Assembly (NCBI RefSeq): GCF_963678635.1
Contig: NC_087069.1
Location: forward strand, 22,412,360 to 22,476,359
Direction of reading: 5' to 3'
Source of the DNA: Symsagittifera roscoffensis
Taxonomy: Eukaryota; Xenacoelomorpha; Acoela; Convolutidae
Length of the DNA: 64,000 bases
Shown: positions 20,143 to 31,450 of the stretch, in pieces
Layout of the letters: every line of letters begins with the position of its first letter
Numbering within the stretch: the first letter of the stretch is position 1
The notes under the pieces: generated by a model
The model's input: the letters and a program-made list of their open reading frames with translations, nothing else
Databases searched by the model: none
What the model was told of the DNA's origin: nothing
Position numbers and translations under genes: made by a program

Positions 20143-21345
20143 ATGGGGTTTCCAGTGAGTGAAGCCTACAATTTTCCAATGAAAGCGAAGTCTCTGGTGG
20201 GATCGGTAATGGCCAATAGGTGTTTAAGCCTTTACCCATTACACATGGCGATGGTGAAGGCATCGAATCAGAGGGTATTAATTGACAAAGCCTTCTCGAT
20301 ACCCAAATGTGTACGCCTGGCTCGATTGTCGCATCACTCACATAGGCTGTTAAAGAAGATCCTGAGAGCTGTGCTGGGGGATCAAAGAGAGAACTCGATT
20401 GAGATCTTGGGCGAGGAACTATTGAGCTCAGAAATTGAAAACACAATTGATTTCGAGAGACAGAACACGATCGGGAAAGCTCTGAATAGTGACCCAGCCA
20501 TGGAAGAAAATGACGTGACACATGAGAAAATGATGAAGCTTGAACCTCTATTGGAAGCTTCGGGAAAACGCAACCTCCGGAGTATCAACTTGACACATGG
20601 GGATTGCCCATGCCACTGTCTGTCACAGAAAGTGTGGTATCCGGAGCATTCAAACATCTGCTTGACATGGGACGTGGAAGAAGTTCGGCCAACCGGGTTA
20701 CCCGACCATCAGCAGAAGGTCAACCTTTTCAAGGAAGAAAACTTGACGAAATATCGACAGTCGACGGCACCAACAGCGCAATCAATACATGTCATTTATT
20801 ATAACCGGAGGCTTGAGTTGTTTGAGACTGCGTGCAAAGTGTTCTCAATACCCATGGAGGTGAGGCACGTATGGAGTCGCATAAGATTCTTACCATGGTT
20901 TCGAGCGACGTTGACGTCTTGGTTGTATACGGTGACGAAGGATCACATGAAGAAGCATCAGAAAGAGTATCGACAGTTCCTGGCCGAGACAGGGCCGGAA
21001 CCTTTTAAGAGACTCTGGCTAACCCATCGCAATGCGATAATCACGGGTTGGAAAAGAGTTGGCAGAGTGTCTCGAGATAACACCAAAGCGAGGGAAATGA
21101 TATTGGAGGAGGACTTGGCAAAGAACATGAGCCTGAGTTTGCACAATTCCTTTTACTTGAATAGGGAATCTAAAGTGAAGGATCTGCCGAATCAGGCGCA
21201 AAAGGAGTGGATGCCGGCCTACGAACCGCTGAAGGCATGGGAAGATAGCGTTGTCAGTTCCGATGACGAAGAAGAAATGGCAAGGCAGATAACGATGTCG
21301 AGTGTGTCAGGACCCAGTACCTCGAAGACAAGAGGCACGAACTAA
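20143..21345 (+). CDS. Accessory ORF G, 400-residue unrecognised protein
   Basis: The longest undisturbed frame in the window, with no internal stop over 400 codons. It reads with a Cys/His cluster (HGDCPCHCLSQKVW, residues about 147-160), a Trp/Phe-rich helical stretch (VRHVWSRIRFLPWFRATLTSWL, near 244-265) and an acidic Ser-rich tail (DSVVSSDDEEEMARQ, near 367-381). No signal peptide or transmembrane segment, so it does not look like an envelope protein. The Met at 20143 is the first in frame; the true start may lie upstream past about 20120. It ends about 560 bp before the AT-rich 3' region. Function unknown. Confidence 0.65.
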   Translation: MGFPVSEAYNFPMKAKSLVGSVMANRCLSLYPLHMAMVKASNQRVLIDKAFSIPKCVRLARLSHHSHRLLKKILRAVLGDQRENSIEILGEELLSSEIENTIDFERQNTIGKALNSDPAMEENDVTHEKMMKLEPLLEASGKRNLRSINLTHGDCPCHCLSQKVWYPEHSNICLTWDVEEVRPTGLPDHQQKVNLFKEENLTKYRQSTAPTAQSIHVIYYNRRLELFETACKVFSIPMEVRHVWSRIRFLPWFRATLTSWLYTVTKDHMKKHQKEYRQFLAETGPEPFKRLWLTHRNAIITGWKRVGRVSRDNTKAREMILEEDLAKNMSLSLHNSFYLNRESKVKDLPNQAQKEWMPAYEPLKAWEDSVVSSDDEEEMARQITMSSVSGPSTSKTRGTN

Positions 21346-22436
21346 AAAGGGTGTTCAGGAAATGGTTCTTGAGACGTGAGCGGTGAAAATCTGAGGGCAC
21401 GGAAAAGAAATTTTAATCTATATAAATCAAAAAGCTGCATGACAATTTTCTTAATGGGTGAAACAAAAGAAATTTTAATCATTAGCTTACAAAGCGGAAA
21501 TTCAGAGTGCAGATATATGTGAATTTTGATTGCTGTTTAGCGATAATGTGACAGTTTTGCAGAGTTGTGATTTTTGGGGTGTAGATAAAGTTAAATCTGC
21601 TACAAACTTCTGTAAATGACCACTGGCACTGTATGTTGAGACGCACTCAATTTTCTTAGGGCTCACTGACAGACGACGACACGCGATGAGGACATCGATC
21701 TTGAGTCCGGGGAGTATGCGCCAGTCGGTCATATTTGGACGTTTGACCTTGAGAAAACATTTAGTCTTGGTTTTGGGGTGAAAAGCAGTTTTTCAAAAAT
21801 TGGATAGCGCATGTCATGCTCAAGTTTCTCGCGACAACTGAAAAAATCATAAAAATAGGATCAGAAGAATCGAACTACATTCGTGGGGAAAAAAAAACAA
21901 AAATAGCAGCGGAAAATTGCTATTGTCAATTTCCAATACATAATTCGAACGAGAGTAGAGCTGTCTTATCCTTGACAGAAGACAGTAAGTGATCGCGAGT
22001 GGAAGAGAAGTAAATTAGAGTGGACCAGAGTGAACCTCCCGTGGAAAGGTCGACAGCTGAAGCTGCCGATTGGTCCAGACCAAAAACGTATATCTTGAGT
22101 TAAAACTTAATTATTTCAAACTTCTCGAGTTAAACTCAATTACGCAATCAATTCCAGAGTTGCTTTATAGTTTAGTTACTCAATTCTAGAGGTCGTGTTG
22201 GTATGTGAGTACCTAATTTAATTTTCTTGAGTGTGTTTTATACTGTTATATTGAGTTAGGGAGAGTTTTTAGGTTGATCCATCTGAAAATGGATCAAAGT
22301 TTTTGTCTAATAAAAAGTAACTATACATAAGGTCCCGACCCTGTTTTTAACGGCGTTCGCGTATTTTATGTCTTTTGAGACCTGAGTATGGGGGCGTTCT
22401 TATTTTCTAGAGTGGGGGCGGGGGGGGGTTGGTAGT
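21346..22436 (+). other. 3' non-coding region and probable U3/R of the 3' LTR
   Basis: No supported gene. Polypurine candidates are GGGGAAAAAAAAA near 21886 and GGAAGAGAAG near 22000, either of which could prime plus-strand DNA. AATAAA at 22309-22314 is a plausible polyadenylation signal, about 290 bp before the LTR end. The left edge of the LTR cannot be set, because the matching part of the 5' LTR lies outside the window. Confidence 0.45.
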
Positions 22437-22607
22437 GGCTTTTAAGATGTAACGCTGGTTTTAGTCTCATGTCGCAAGTGAACCAAATTGGCTCAGACCG
22501 CTTGAGGTAGAAAAACAGAAGATATAGTGTCCCTGACTCTTGAGCCAATGGTTATAGAGCCTATTTTTCTTTAACCTCATATGTGACTTAAGTAGGCGAT
22601 TGTTACA
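22437..22607 (+). repeat. 3' LTR, right end
   Basis: Direct repeat of 1-170, ending TGTTACA at 22607. The two copies differ by roughly one base in ten, which suggests an old insertion. The following bases (ATCTA) would be half of a target-site duplication, not checkable here. Confidence 0.6.
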
Positions 22608-23232
22608 ATCTATAAAGTTTTTTGGAAGATTTTGATCGGAAAAAACATTCATCGATATTTTTTGTAGAACTGTTGCAAAGTTCTCCAAAAGATTTAAAAA
22701 ATTTCCAAGATATCACAGCAATTTGTCATAGAAACAACCTAATTGAAACAATTGGAAAGGTAATTGAAAAATATAATATCTGTAACGCATGAAAAACTGA
22801 ACTATAATCTAAACGTTAGATCTGTAGCCCCAAAAATTGCTTCTGTTTCGGAGAGGTAGTATGATGGAATCGAAAATACTAAAAAAAAAACGGTCACAAA
22901 AACTCGTTCCAAATGTCCTATAAAAGTAAAATACAAGAATTGTAGTGCGAGTGATGAGTAGTTCTGTTGAACCGCCGTTTTGTTCACTAACGGAAAATGC
23001 GCAAATGCGCCAATGATCTTAATTATTTAGATGGGACACAACAGTTTTTTGAACAATACGAGCGTAAAGAATTAAGTTCCAACAAATTTTGAATGACCTA
23101 TGATGGGTTAACCCTCTTTCCTGCGGTCTGTCAACAGGCGCAGGATAGAAATCAGCATGTGTACAGAAGTAATAGTAAATATCGAAGTATATATGTGCAA
23201 GGCAGATCTTTTTCTCACGTAACCTCTAGCTT

Positions 23233-23392
23233 CAGATCTACCGCAGTCTGACCAACTTCAGCTGCAATGGTGGGACCATGTGAAATTTCTAGTCCCAAAA
23301 AAGAACTATGGAACAAAAAAGAAATTTGGATTATCCTTAGGCAAGAAACAAAGTTTTTTTATTCGAAAAAAAAATACAGTCACATGAACTTT
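23233..23392 (+). other. Possible exon, CAP-like WW segment
   Basis: After a good acceptor (CTCTAGCTTCAG) the frame reads LPQSDQLQLQWWDHVKFLVPKKNYG before turning Lys-rich and ending. A WW-D/E segment with a following hydrophobic-VP block occurs in nematode CAP/SCP proteins upstream of their HxTQ region. A CAP exon lies 4 kb downstream on the same strand. Weak evidence; could be chance. Confidence 0.25.
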
Positions 23393-25566
23393 TGGTACCC
23401 TTTTTTGCTAATAGTTGAAGGATAGTTGATTGTTTTTCAAAATTTTTGTGCTTTAAAAAAATTCAGTTTTTTTTTATCGAGCTACAGTCAGAGGATATAG
23501 AAATTGCTATTTTCATTTTCCATGGACCAAAAGAGCAATTTTCCCCATGATTCTCATTTTCCACGATTCACGGTTGGCAACTTTGTCATTTGAGAGAGGA
23601 AACCGTCCTTTAGACTATAGCCAGATGAAAAAGCTTAAAAGCCTGTTTACAAAGTGTTTTAGTGCTACTGAATTGAAAGGCTTCAAGGTTTCAGAGAGGT
23701 GTTCCTGGTGCAAATAAAATGCTTGTAAATAGCAGAAATAGTTTAAAAATTTTGAGTTTAAAAGTTTTTGTTGGAAAGCTAAGGATCTAAAGTAGGCTTC
23801 ATTCATTTTTTTTCTTTTTTAAAAGGAATACAAAAACGTAGTCAGCTATGAAACATGACCTTAAGTTTTGGCACCTATAATTTTTCTGATTAGAGTGCTG
23901 AGTTTTTATTCAAACTCTCTAAGAGCTTAAAATATGTTTTAGTTCTTTTTAGACCAAGCGAAATATATGGAGGAGACTTTTCAGATCTTAAGCTTCCTAA
24001 TAATATCTTCTATATGCCAATTTCTCTACTGCTACTGCTTTTCTTTAGGATTATGAACACCTCTTTGATGACCTCTAACTAAATGATCAGACACATTGCT
24101 TTGAAAACAGCTTTTTACGTTTTTCCAATCCGTTTTTTTTTTTCGTAAGACATTGTAATTCATAACATGTCAAAGTTTTTAAAAAAGTGCTAATTATTTT
24201 GTAGTTAAAGAAATGGATGAAATGTGAAAAAAATGCTCACTTCGTAGCTCGAAACGAAAAAGTAACAAACACGATATTCAGTGGATGTTACCTTTTCTAA
24301 AAAAAAAAACAGTATTGATCATTATAAGTGCAATCGGAATTAAAATCGAATAACCACACTTCAATCATTAGCTTTGAAGAAATAACATCTTATGGAACAA
24401 GAAATCAAATCAGTTTGGATAAGAAGACCTCGCAACGCCATTGATGTCGGACAATTACAATTGATAAGTCGACGCAAAGCAACGCTGACACGAAGAGAAA
24501 AAAGGACGAGATAAAGAAAAAGATGCTGAAGCAGACAATCAGTTGGGTTTATAGAAACAATTGGGATTATAAGTTTTACCTGGAACCAAAACACGATAGA
24601 ACTAAAAACGGCATTTAAAACGACAGGAAAAATTTTGGATCAAAAGGTTACCTTCAGCCAACATGTTGAATTAGTAACAAAAAATGTACTGAATTCATAT
24701 CAATTTTTTATCAAACAAGACATTTTCTCAGCTCATCTGTTCTCATTTGAATTTAGAAGAAGTTTATACAACCAATAAATCAATATGGGGCATTAGAATA
24801 CGGAGTTGCCACTAAACCGCTTTAAAAAAAAATACAACCAATTTTTTTAATTGCAATTGCGTTTCGCCTCAAAAAAAACACAAGAAAAAATGACAATAAG
24901 AAAAACGCATGGAATTTGCTCAATCAATGAACTACACGTATAACAACTGCTGAAAATACTATCTAAAGTAATTAGATGAGGATTTAAAAATGACAACGTG
25001 AACAATTTCATTTCAAACAAGAGTTAGACAAATCACTTGATACCACTAGAAAAATAAAATAAACAAAAAAATTTTAGCACGAAATAACAAAAAAAATTGT
25101 GCGAATACGGACACTATAAAATTCTCTATTCATTTTCAATATGAATATCGTTAAAAATTTTTAATTGAGCCTAAACAATCTATAGACAACCTTTTGCATG
25201 AACTCAGAGATACTTTTTGAATTTTTTGCGACTACTTTAACAAATTGTTTTGAAAACATGTCTGAAAACCGTTTTTTCTTTTTTGTAAAATCTACTGCAA
25301 AAATTTATCAATTAGATGTAAGAAAAAGAAGCTGTAAGGTTTTTTTTAAACTATTATCTTTTTTGTATAAATGTTAGTTAGAATAAACAACCAGGTCCAT
25401 ATAAGACAAAACTTAAAAGAAAATTCTTAGCGGCGCTTCAACAGTCTTAACAACCTTCTGCGCTCGTTCAAGTTGGTGCTCTTTCAATGATAAATTCTCT
25501 ATATTGTTTTATCATTGCACTACTTGAAACAAATTTAATTTTTTAAATTTGATGAACTAGAGCTAA

Positions 25567-25803
25567 GAAGAGTATATTTTTGCTCTTTCACACAAGCTCT
25601 TTCACGACAAGACATGGATGAAAAATGAAATTTCCGCAATTTTCCGGGCTCTTTCACAAATTTCGGGTATCTTTCCCTCAGAAATAGCAAAAACATACTC
25701 TTCAACTGTTAGAAAATAGTTGAAGATGGCCTAGGGTTAAAGAGCCGCCATCGGGCCCTTCATGCCCGCAGGCCGGGCTCTTTTCCCTCGAGCATCTTTC
25801 AAC
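25567..25803. repeat. Nested palindromic (MITE-like) element
   Basis: Three successive inverted pairs: 25567-25589 with 25681-25703 (21 of 23 pair); CTTCAACT 25700-25707 with AGTTGAAG 25718-25725; and AAAGAGCC about 25739-25746 with GGGCTCTTT 25775-25783, enclosed by TTGAAGATG and GCATCTTTCAA. GCTCTTTCA is repeated inside. Folds into a chain of hairpins; no coding capacity. Confidence 0.6.
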
Positions 25804-27514
25804 AATGTTCTAACTAGTACAGAGACGCTACAGACAGAGTTAGATCGCCGTGTTTAAACCTGGTCGGGTAAAAACAGAGGTACCGGAAAAAGCTGGACTT
25901 TACAGATAACAAACACAAAAAAAACAGAACGAGCATTAAAGGTAGTTTTTGAGTTTCAGGACTGACCGCATTTTTCTCAGAAGAACTGAGATTAGCCAAA
26001 GGCATCACAGAAAAAAGCCACAAGCATGCAGAAACAAAGGACGCAACCAATAAACTGATCAAACGATATCTTTTCAAAGGCTAAAAGCGCAAGATTCAAG
26101 AAAATCATACCAAACAAGGAATAAAAAAAGAAATAGTGAAAAAAAGGAAAATGAAACAAAAGATTTGAAACGAAACCTCAAATCTAAAAAAAACCCATAG
26201 AGGTGGAAAACAGCGAACAAGTAAGCTGAAAAACATAGCATTATAACGTGTTTTGATCATCATAGACATAGAAAGCAACAAAAACAACTGCCCAAACAAC
26301 TGGCAACTCAAAAATCTTATTCAGCAAAAACTTGATTTGAAAACGTAATTGAAAATAAATGAGTAAAAAAAACATTACTAAGAGAATAATAAAACTGTTC
26401 GCGACAGATGACTTGGAAGATTGAAGAAGATTTGAAGCAATAGCCGGGTGGAACGCAGATGAGGGAAACATTCGAGATTGGGACCCGAAGATCGACTTCA
26501 CTGCTAAATATTATTTGAATTAACTATTGACTCAAAATCGACCTCAGCTTTTTGTCTGAAGCTTACTTTTTTGATATTTCCTGAAAATTATTAGTCTTGA
26601 ACTATGAACATTGTTATGCAAGATTTCATGTTCAGTGTTACAGCTTTTACCCGTTTATCACACAGTTATACAAGAACAAGAACACAATAAAGAAAATTCA
26701 GGAGGCCATTAAATAAGTGCAGTCAATTCTCGGCTTCCTTGTTTTTTTATAATTGATTGGACTTCTGGAAGTTACATTTTCTAGGTTTTTTTAATTAAAA
26801 ATTTTTGTATTGAAAAAAAAACATTTGAAGTGTTTGACTCCTTTGAAACACTTTTGTTTACAACAGCAAAAATTCTTTGAAAGAAAGAAGTGTGTATTTT
26901 AAATCACTAAACATAGCTGAGTCATTCTTTCGTTCTATCTCAAAAATGTTGAGAGATATCCCGGCTAAATTTTTTTCTACAAAGATTCAAGAAAAATGTT
27001 GCTGACCGAGTGGACAAGAAAATTTTTTTAAAACTTGGTCTGCTTCTGAATTGAGAGTTCCAAATGAATTTGATGAGTTGCTTTTTAAGTCAAGAGTCAC
27101 TTTCTGCAATTGAAAAGTTACATATTTAACTATATTCTGTTTGATTTTGAAAGCCAAATCTTAAAATTTTTCGCTTTGTTGGAGGATGCAAATTTCAATT
27201 CACAAAAAACTCGTGATGACATCCTAGCTGAGAGCTTAGTTTAATTCTCAACTTTTAAAAGCAAAATTAGAGTAAATGCTCCTAATATTCGTTTGAAGTG
27301 AGCAATTTTAAATATAATTGTCAAAAACACGTTAAAAAAACGTTTTGAAAAATACGTAGCCGCGATGTTCAAACCATTCAACTTTCAAAAACAAAACGGC
27401 GGTTAACCAAACTTTGCATCGTTCAAGGCTCAGTGAACGCTTAATCTATTGAACTTAAAAATCGTTGTTCTTTGCTAGACTAAAGTTTCGATAGATCAAT
27501 CTCTGTTGTTCTAG

Positions 27515-27697
27515 ATCATGTGGGCAAACAGCACACGAGTGGGTTGCGGGGTAGCGCCATTTATTGAGTGTGCCAAAAATCTTCTTGTGTGCTTATACGA
27601 ACCTCAAGGAAACATCAAAGAGCATGCTTTAATGACTGACGAAAACTTTGCTGAGCTTCAAGAATCTGCAGAAAACGTACAAACATGTAAGAGGTAA
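27515..27697 (+). pseudogene. CAP/SCP-domain (venom-allergen-like) exon
   Basis: The frame opens after an acceptor (TTGTTCTAG) and reads IMWANSTRVGCGVAPFIECA, then LLVCLYEPQGN, matching the CAP motifs around QMVWxxTxxVGCG and VCxYxPxGN of secreted SCP/TAPS proteins. It closes with TAA at 27695, followed by AATAAA at 27719, so it may be a terminal exon. An alternative donor (GAG/GTAAATC) overlaps the stop. I cannot find the N-terminal exons with signal peptide or the HxTQ motif nearby, so this is probably a stranded fragment or a gene with large introns. Confidence 0.6.
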
Positions 27698-30600
27698 ATC
27701 ATAAAATTATATGTCAACAATAAAAAATAACAGATTGAAAAAAAAGGAAAGAAAAAGATAATTTGTCTCAATGAAAAATTGAACGAAATAGAAAAAGTTT
27801 TAACAATGGATTTGTTCGGGTAAAGCCGTTTTATCTTGTGGAGTTTTTAAACGTTGTGGCGACACTTATATTAGTGTGATGATTTAATCTGTTTGTTTTT
27901 GAAATGAAGAAGTCTTGAAGTTGTTCACATTTCTTTTTTTTCTGTTCGGACTCTGGTTTCTTTTAAAGTCATATTCATTTAGTTTGCTGGATTAAATCTT
28001 AAATCCACTATCCAACAAAGCTGTGAGAGAAGATGATAAACGGAACAATTTGTGGTTTTGAAAGTGGATTTTTGTAGCTTGTTTGCGGAATTATAAAAGA
28101 GTTTATTGACTGAAGTTGCTCAAATTAAGTTATGGTTATCGATTTTTCAGGATTTGTTTTATTTTTTTGCGTGGTTGAAGTTCGAAGTGTTAATTTGTTT
28201 TGAATCCGCATTCAGCGTCTTAAAACAAAATTTTCAATTTAAAAAGTGCGTTCTTTTTTGTGTATTTAATAAGACCCTATGGGACAAAAGACCTCATGTT
28301 ATTGAGCGACAATATTTTTAACCTCAGCGTTTTGGTCACAGATGATATTTGAAACTCCAGTTACCAGACGTGGTAGTTTTAGCCTTAAGGAATTTTGAAA
28401 TAATTTGTTTGTTAAAAATAAAGTTACTGAGATCTTTTTCACTTGTTGCTTGGGGAATGTGTGTCTTTCTAGTTCAGCAGCTATCCTAGAAAACGGAAAA
28501 TAAATGAGCCGACGCCGCATTAAAAATAAGCCGACCCTGCATTCAACTGTTTCCAGTGAAAGACATTTTGATCGAATGAGTGTAAGGCAAGTGTGGAATA
28601 GACATAAATAGTTCGAAACCGTTTTCAAAACTCAATTTTGGTTTCAACTAAAAGAAGAATGTGAATGTTGTTTGAAGAAAAGCAACCAACGTTTCTTAGT
28701 TTTTAATCATAAAAAAATTCTAAAATCAGATTGAATGTTTGTTTCAGGAGTGAACCGATAGCAAGCACTGGTTATTCGACGAGCTGTGTAGTTATAGAAA
28801 CAATAACTGCAGTTTTTTTTCTGACTGACGTTTAAAGCAAAAAAGAACATTCGGCAGGGAAATCGTCTAATGAAGAAAACTTTTTGATTACACAAAAGTT
28901 TGTGTATAACTTCATCACTTAATCACACAGTGCTTTCAATTTCAATGAATATTTACATTTCGTCAAACTTGCAATCATTTTCATCAATGTGCCTTCATCA
29001 ATGTGCCAATGAGCAGCACCACAAAATTCAATTATCCAATCAAATAATTCCAGCTAATCTGAAACCACAACAATTTGGTACAGATTATTCAACGGGCTCA
29101 AACAGCAAGTTCATTACGACCGAAAACTCTGGTGGACCAGTTCATTATGGAAAATCATATAACCTGAGGGTTTTTCTCTGCAATATAAACTTTTAGAAAA
29201 ACTTCATAAAACAGTGTGAACTTAAATTAGTGAAAAAAGGTGAAGGTTGAAAAAGTCTGGAAACTTGATCAATTCATTAGAAAAAATCATTTTCAGTGCT
29301 TACTGCTTTTGAATAATTGAAAAAGTTTAATCATCACTTAGTAACGGGATCAAAGTGAATGATCAAAGAATTTTGAAAACAGAAGATGTTTATTTTCTTT
29401 CGCCGACTACATAAGTTACACTGAGCGGAGAAAACGTGACATAATAGATTTTCAAGAAAATGTTTGGCCCATTTTAAGTGATTAGTTTAAAAACGATTAA
29501 AAACAGAAAGAACAAAAGAAGTAGAAAAAGATCGTCATTGATGCGGAGCCTGCTTTAAAACCACAAAACGCACAGTTTGGCCTCGTAATGATTGAGACCG
29601 TTTAACCATAGAACTCAACGTTTTTTCTTAGTTGAAAGAAAAACTTATATCTGCTCTTTTTCCTGGAAATTTAAAGCGGTAAATGATAGCCTTTAGGCAG
29701 TTTTCAAATTATCCCTAGAACCATCAAAAAAGCTGTAAGATGTTTTATTTCTAATTTTAAGATAAAAACTATGGGTGGTAAAACTTTTATAGTTTGGTAA
29801 GACGAGCAAAATTTTTTGATATCAACAAAAACTGATCACAAAATGTTTCAAAAGCTTAAGATACATATATCTAAACGTGGTTCAACATTGTTTAAAAAAA
29901 ATTCTTCTAAATTTTATGCAAAACACGTCGCCCAAACAGAGATTCCTTGATTGGAAAAAAAACATCTGATATTTAATGTTTTAAATTGAGATTTTCGATT
30001 TTGTGGTTGCTTAATTGAGTAGCTTTTCATCAGTCAATACTCGATTGAAATGAAAAGCTTCAAGTAAATATCTGAACATGCTTAGTGAAAACAGAGATAC
30101 AAACAATAGTATGGAATTTTATGAGGGCAACTGAAACAGCTTTTACATTTGAAGAATTTTCGAAAATTATATGATGTTAGCCTTTGAAAAAATTAAACTT
30201 CAGGCTAAATTTCTAAGTTATAAACATAAAACATTGCATTAATTGATGCCCTGCTACAAAGTATCCCTAAATTGGCTTCATCTTTTTTTCGTCGTACTTA
30301 TTTTGAAAACTATAAAATTGTTAATAAATTATTTAACTTTGATAACTTTAATGACCTAAAAACGTTTCCGCTATTTATAATTATAGAATTAATCGAAATC
30401 AGTAGTCTAAAGGTAAAATTGTTTGAAAAAAGAGTTATGTTCATATTAACCTACAAAAGTCATAGGTCAACTTATAATCACAGTGATATCAAGTCAGCGA
30501 CCAATTTTGAATTATTTCCGTTATGCAGCAAACAACTTGATTTGGTGGATCAGAATCTAAAATTTTTACTTGATTCGATTGAATAGAGTTTTGTTCAAAT

Positions 30601-30763
30601 TTTCTATTAGTTCTTAATATCCATTACAATAACTCGGTTTTTATAAAAATTTGAAACATTTCACACCGAGTTCAGTAGCAAATTTGTAAACTAGAAAGTT
30701 AATAGTATCAGATTTTTTTTAAGTTGCAGTTTTTCTATAGTCTTGAAAATCTTCTCTCTAATC
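27698..30763. other. AT-rich region without supported genes
   Basis: Open frames up to about 100 codons exist on both strands (for example 28299-28628 minus and 28900-29196 plus), but none has a known motif. A 14-bp direct repeat (TTCATCAATGTGCC, twice) sits near 28980. The string CACAGTTTGGCCTCGTAATGA at 29571 nearly recurs at 54748. The left end of the Maverick element probably lies somewhere here. Confidence 0.5.
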
Positions 30764-31140
30764 TCATTTTTCAAAAAGCGTGCCCTTTTTCAAACTAAAT
30801 CTGCAAGCCCGGTACAAACTGCGGTGCTTTCTGACACAATTAAACATTTGCGCAATAAACATCCTTGGGGTGTTTTTATTCAGTAAGTTTCTTTCACTTT
30901 TAAGTAAGCGTTTTTGACAAACTTTCTGATCAGCTGGTTGTCTAGAGTGAAAGTTTAAGAGAAATTTACCCTCAGATAAATTTTCTAATTTCTTTGCCAT
31001 TTGATTTCTAATTTCTTCCATATATTTTTTAATAAAGGGGATTGCAGTTCTCCCAAGAGTTTGTTCAAGAGCTCCAAACCCTCTTCCACGCTGTTTTGCA
31101 TGTCTTCGAAAAATAGGGAAATCAGCTGAATTTTGATCAA
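30764..31140 (-). CDS. Small basic Maverick protein (RGRGFG N-terminus)
   Basis: The frame is open from about 31140 to the stop at 30764, longer than the first Met (31021) suggests. The N-terminal part reads PIFRRHAKQRGRGFGAL and GRTAIPFIKKYM, which I recall as a conserved segment of a small Maverick ORF in Caenorhabditis. The rest is Lys/Arg-rich. A basic structural or core-type protein is a guess. The N-terminal start is missing or in another frame. Confidence 0.5.
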
Positions 31141-31161
31141 CCTTTTCGTATGAAGTTTAAA

Positions 31162-31395
31162 TCAAAAATGATTATTCGAAATGTTGCGGAACAAATGAAC
31201 AACTCGAGTGATTCCTACAGACACAAAAGGAATTTTTTCGCCTGTACTATCTCTTAGTTCTATCTTGATACTATGGAAAAAATTGTTCAACAGCTTTTTA
31301 AACTGTAAATTTGTAAAGGACTGATTATTCATGTACTGTCCTGTAGAAATTGTATCTACACTCTTCACTTTGGAGATAAATGGAATACAACGCAA
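31162..31395 (-). pseudogene. Maverick structural-type ORF fragment A
   Basis: 77 codons. The second half, IKIELRDSTGEKIPFVSVGITRVVHLFR, has the look of a beta-rich domain end found in Maverick virion-type proteins (charged strand, turn GEKIPF, hydrophobic strand). It follows fragment B upstream on the same strand, with a break at about 31400-31450. The two may once have been one protein. Confidence 0.45.
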
Positions 31396-31450
31396 TAAGG
31401 GAGTTTTGTATCACCGACTATGTTATATTCTATAGCATCACTATGAATCA

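Larger units (their letters stand above)
1..22607 (+). mobile_element. Giant Ty3/gypsy-type LTR retroelement, degraded
   Basis: A direct repeat of about 170 bp (1-170 and 22437-22607) brackets gag, protease, RT, RNase H, integrase and roughly 10 kb of further coding sequence, all on one strand. The second, inverted copy at 55.76-64 kb has the same domain order through at least the accessory ORF. About 22.4 kb is far longer than the usual 5-10 kb of the family. Part of the length comes from two tandem duplications (1024-3929 and 13745-17067). Stops and frameshifts break every long frame. That the whole span is one element is inference: the left repeat runs off the window, so target-site duplications cannot be checked. 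Confidence 0.7.
22608..27514. other. AT-rich flank, almost gene-free
   Basis: Short open frames on both strands show no protein signature. The two things noted are a possible exon at 23233-23392 and a palindromic element at 25567-25803. Otherwise poly-A/poly-T-rich sequence typical of nematode intergenic or intronic DNA. Confidence 0.6.

Noticed and set aside
20143-21345. Possible envelope glycoprotein of the retroelement
   Set aside because: No signal peptide, no transmembrane span, no furin-type site.
25814-26501. Hydrophobic minus-strand ORFs resembling membrane proteins
   Set aside because: AT-rich DNA gives Phe/Leu/Ile-rich chance frames; no splice or domain support.
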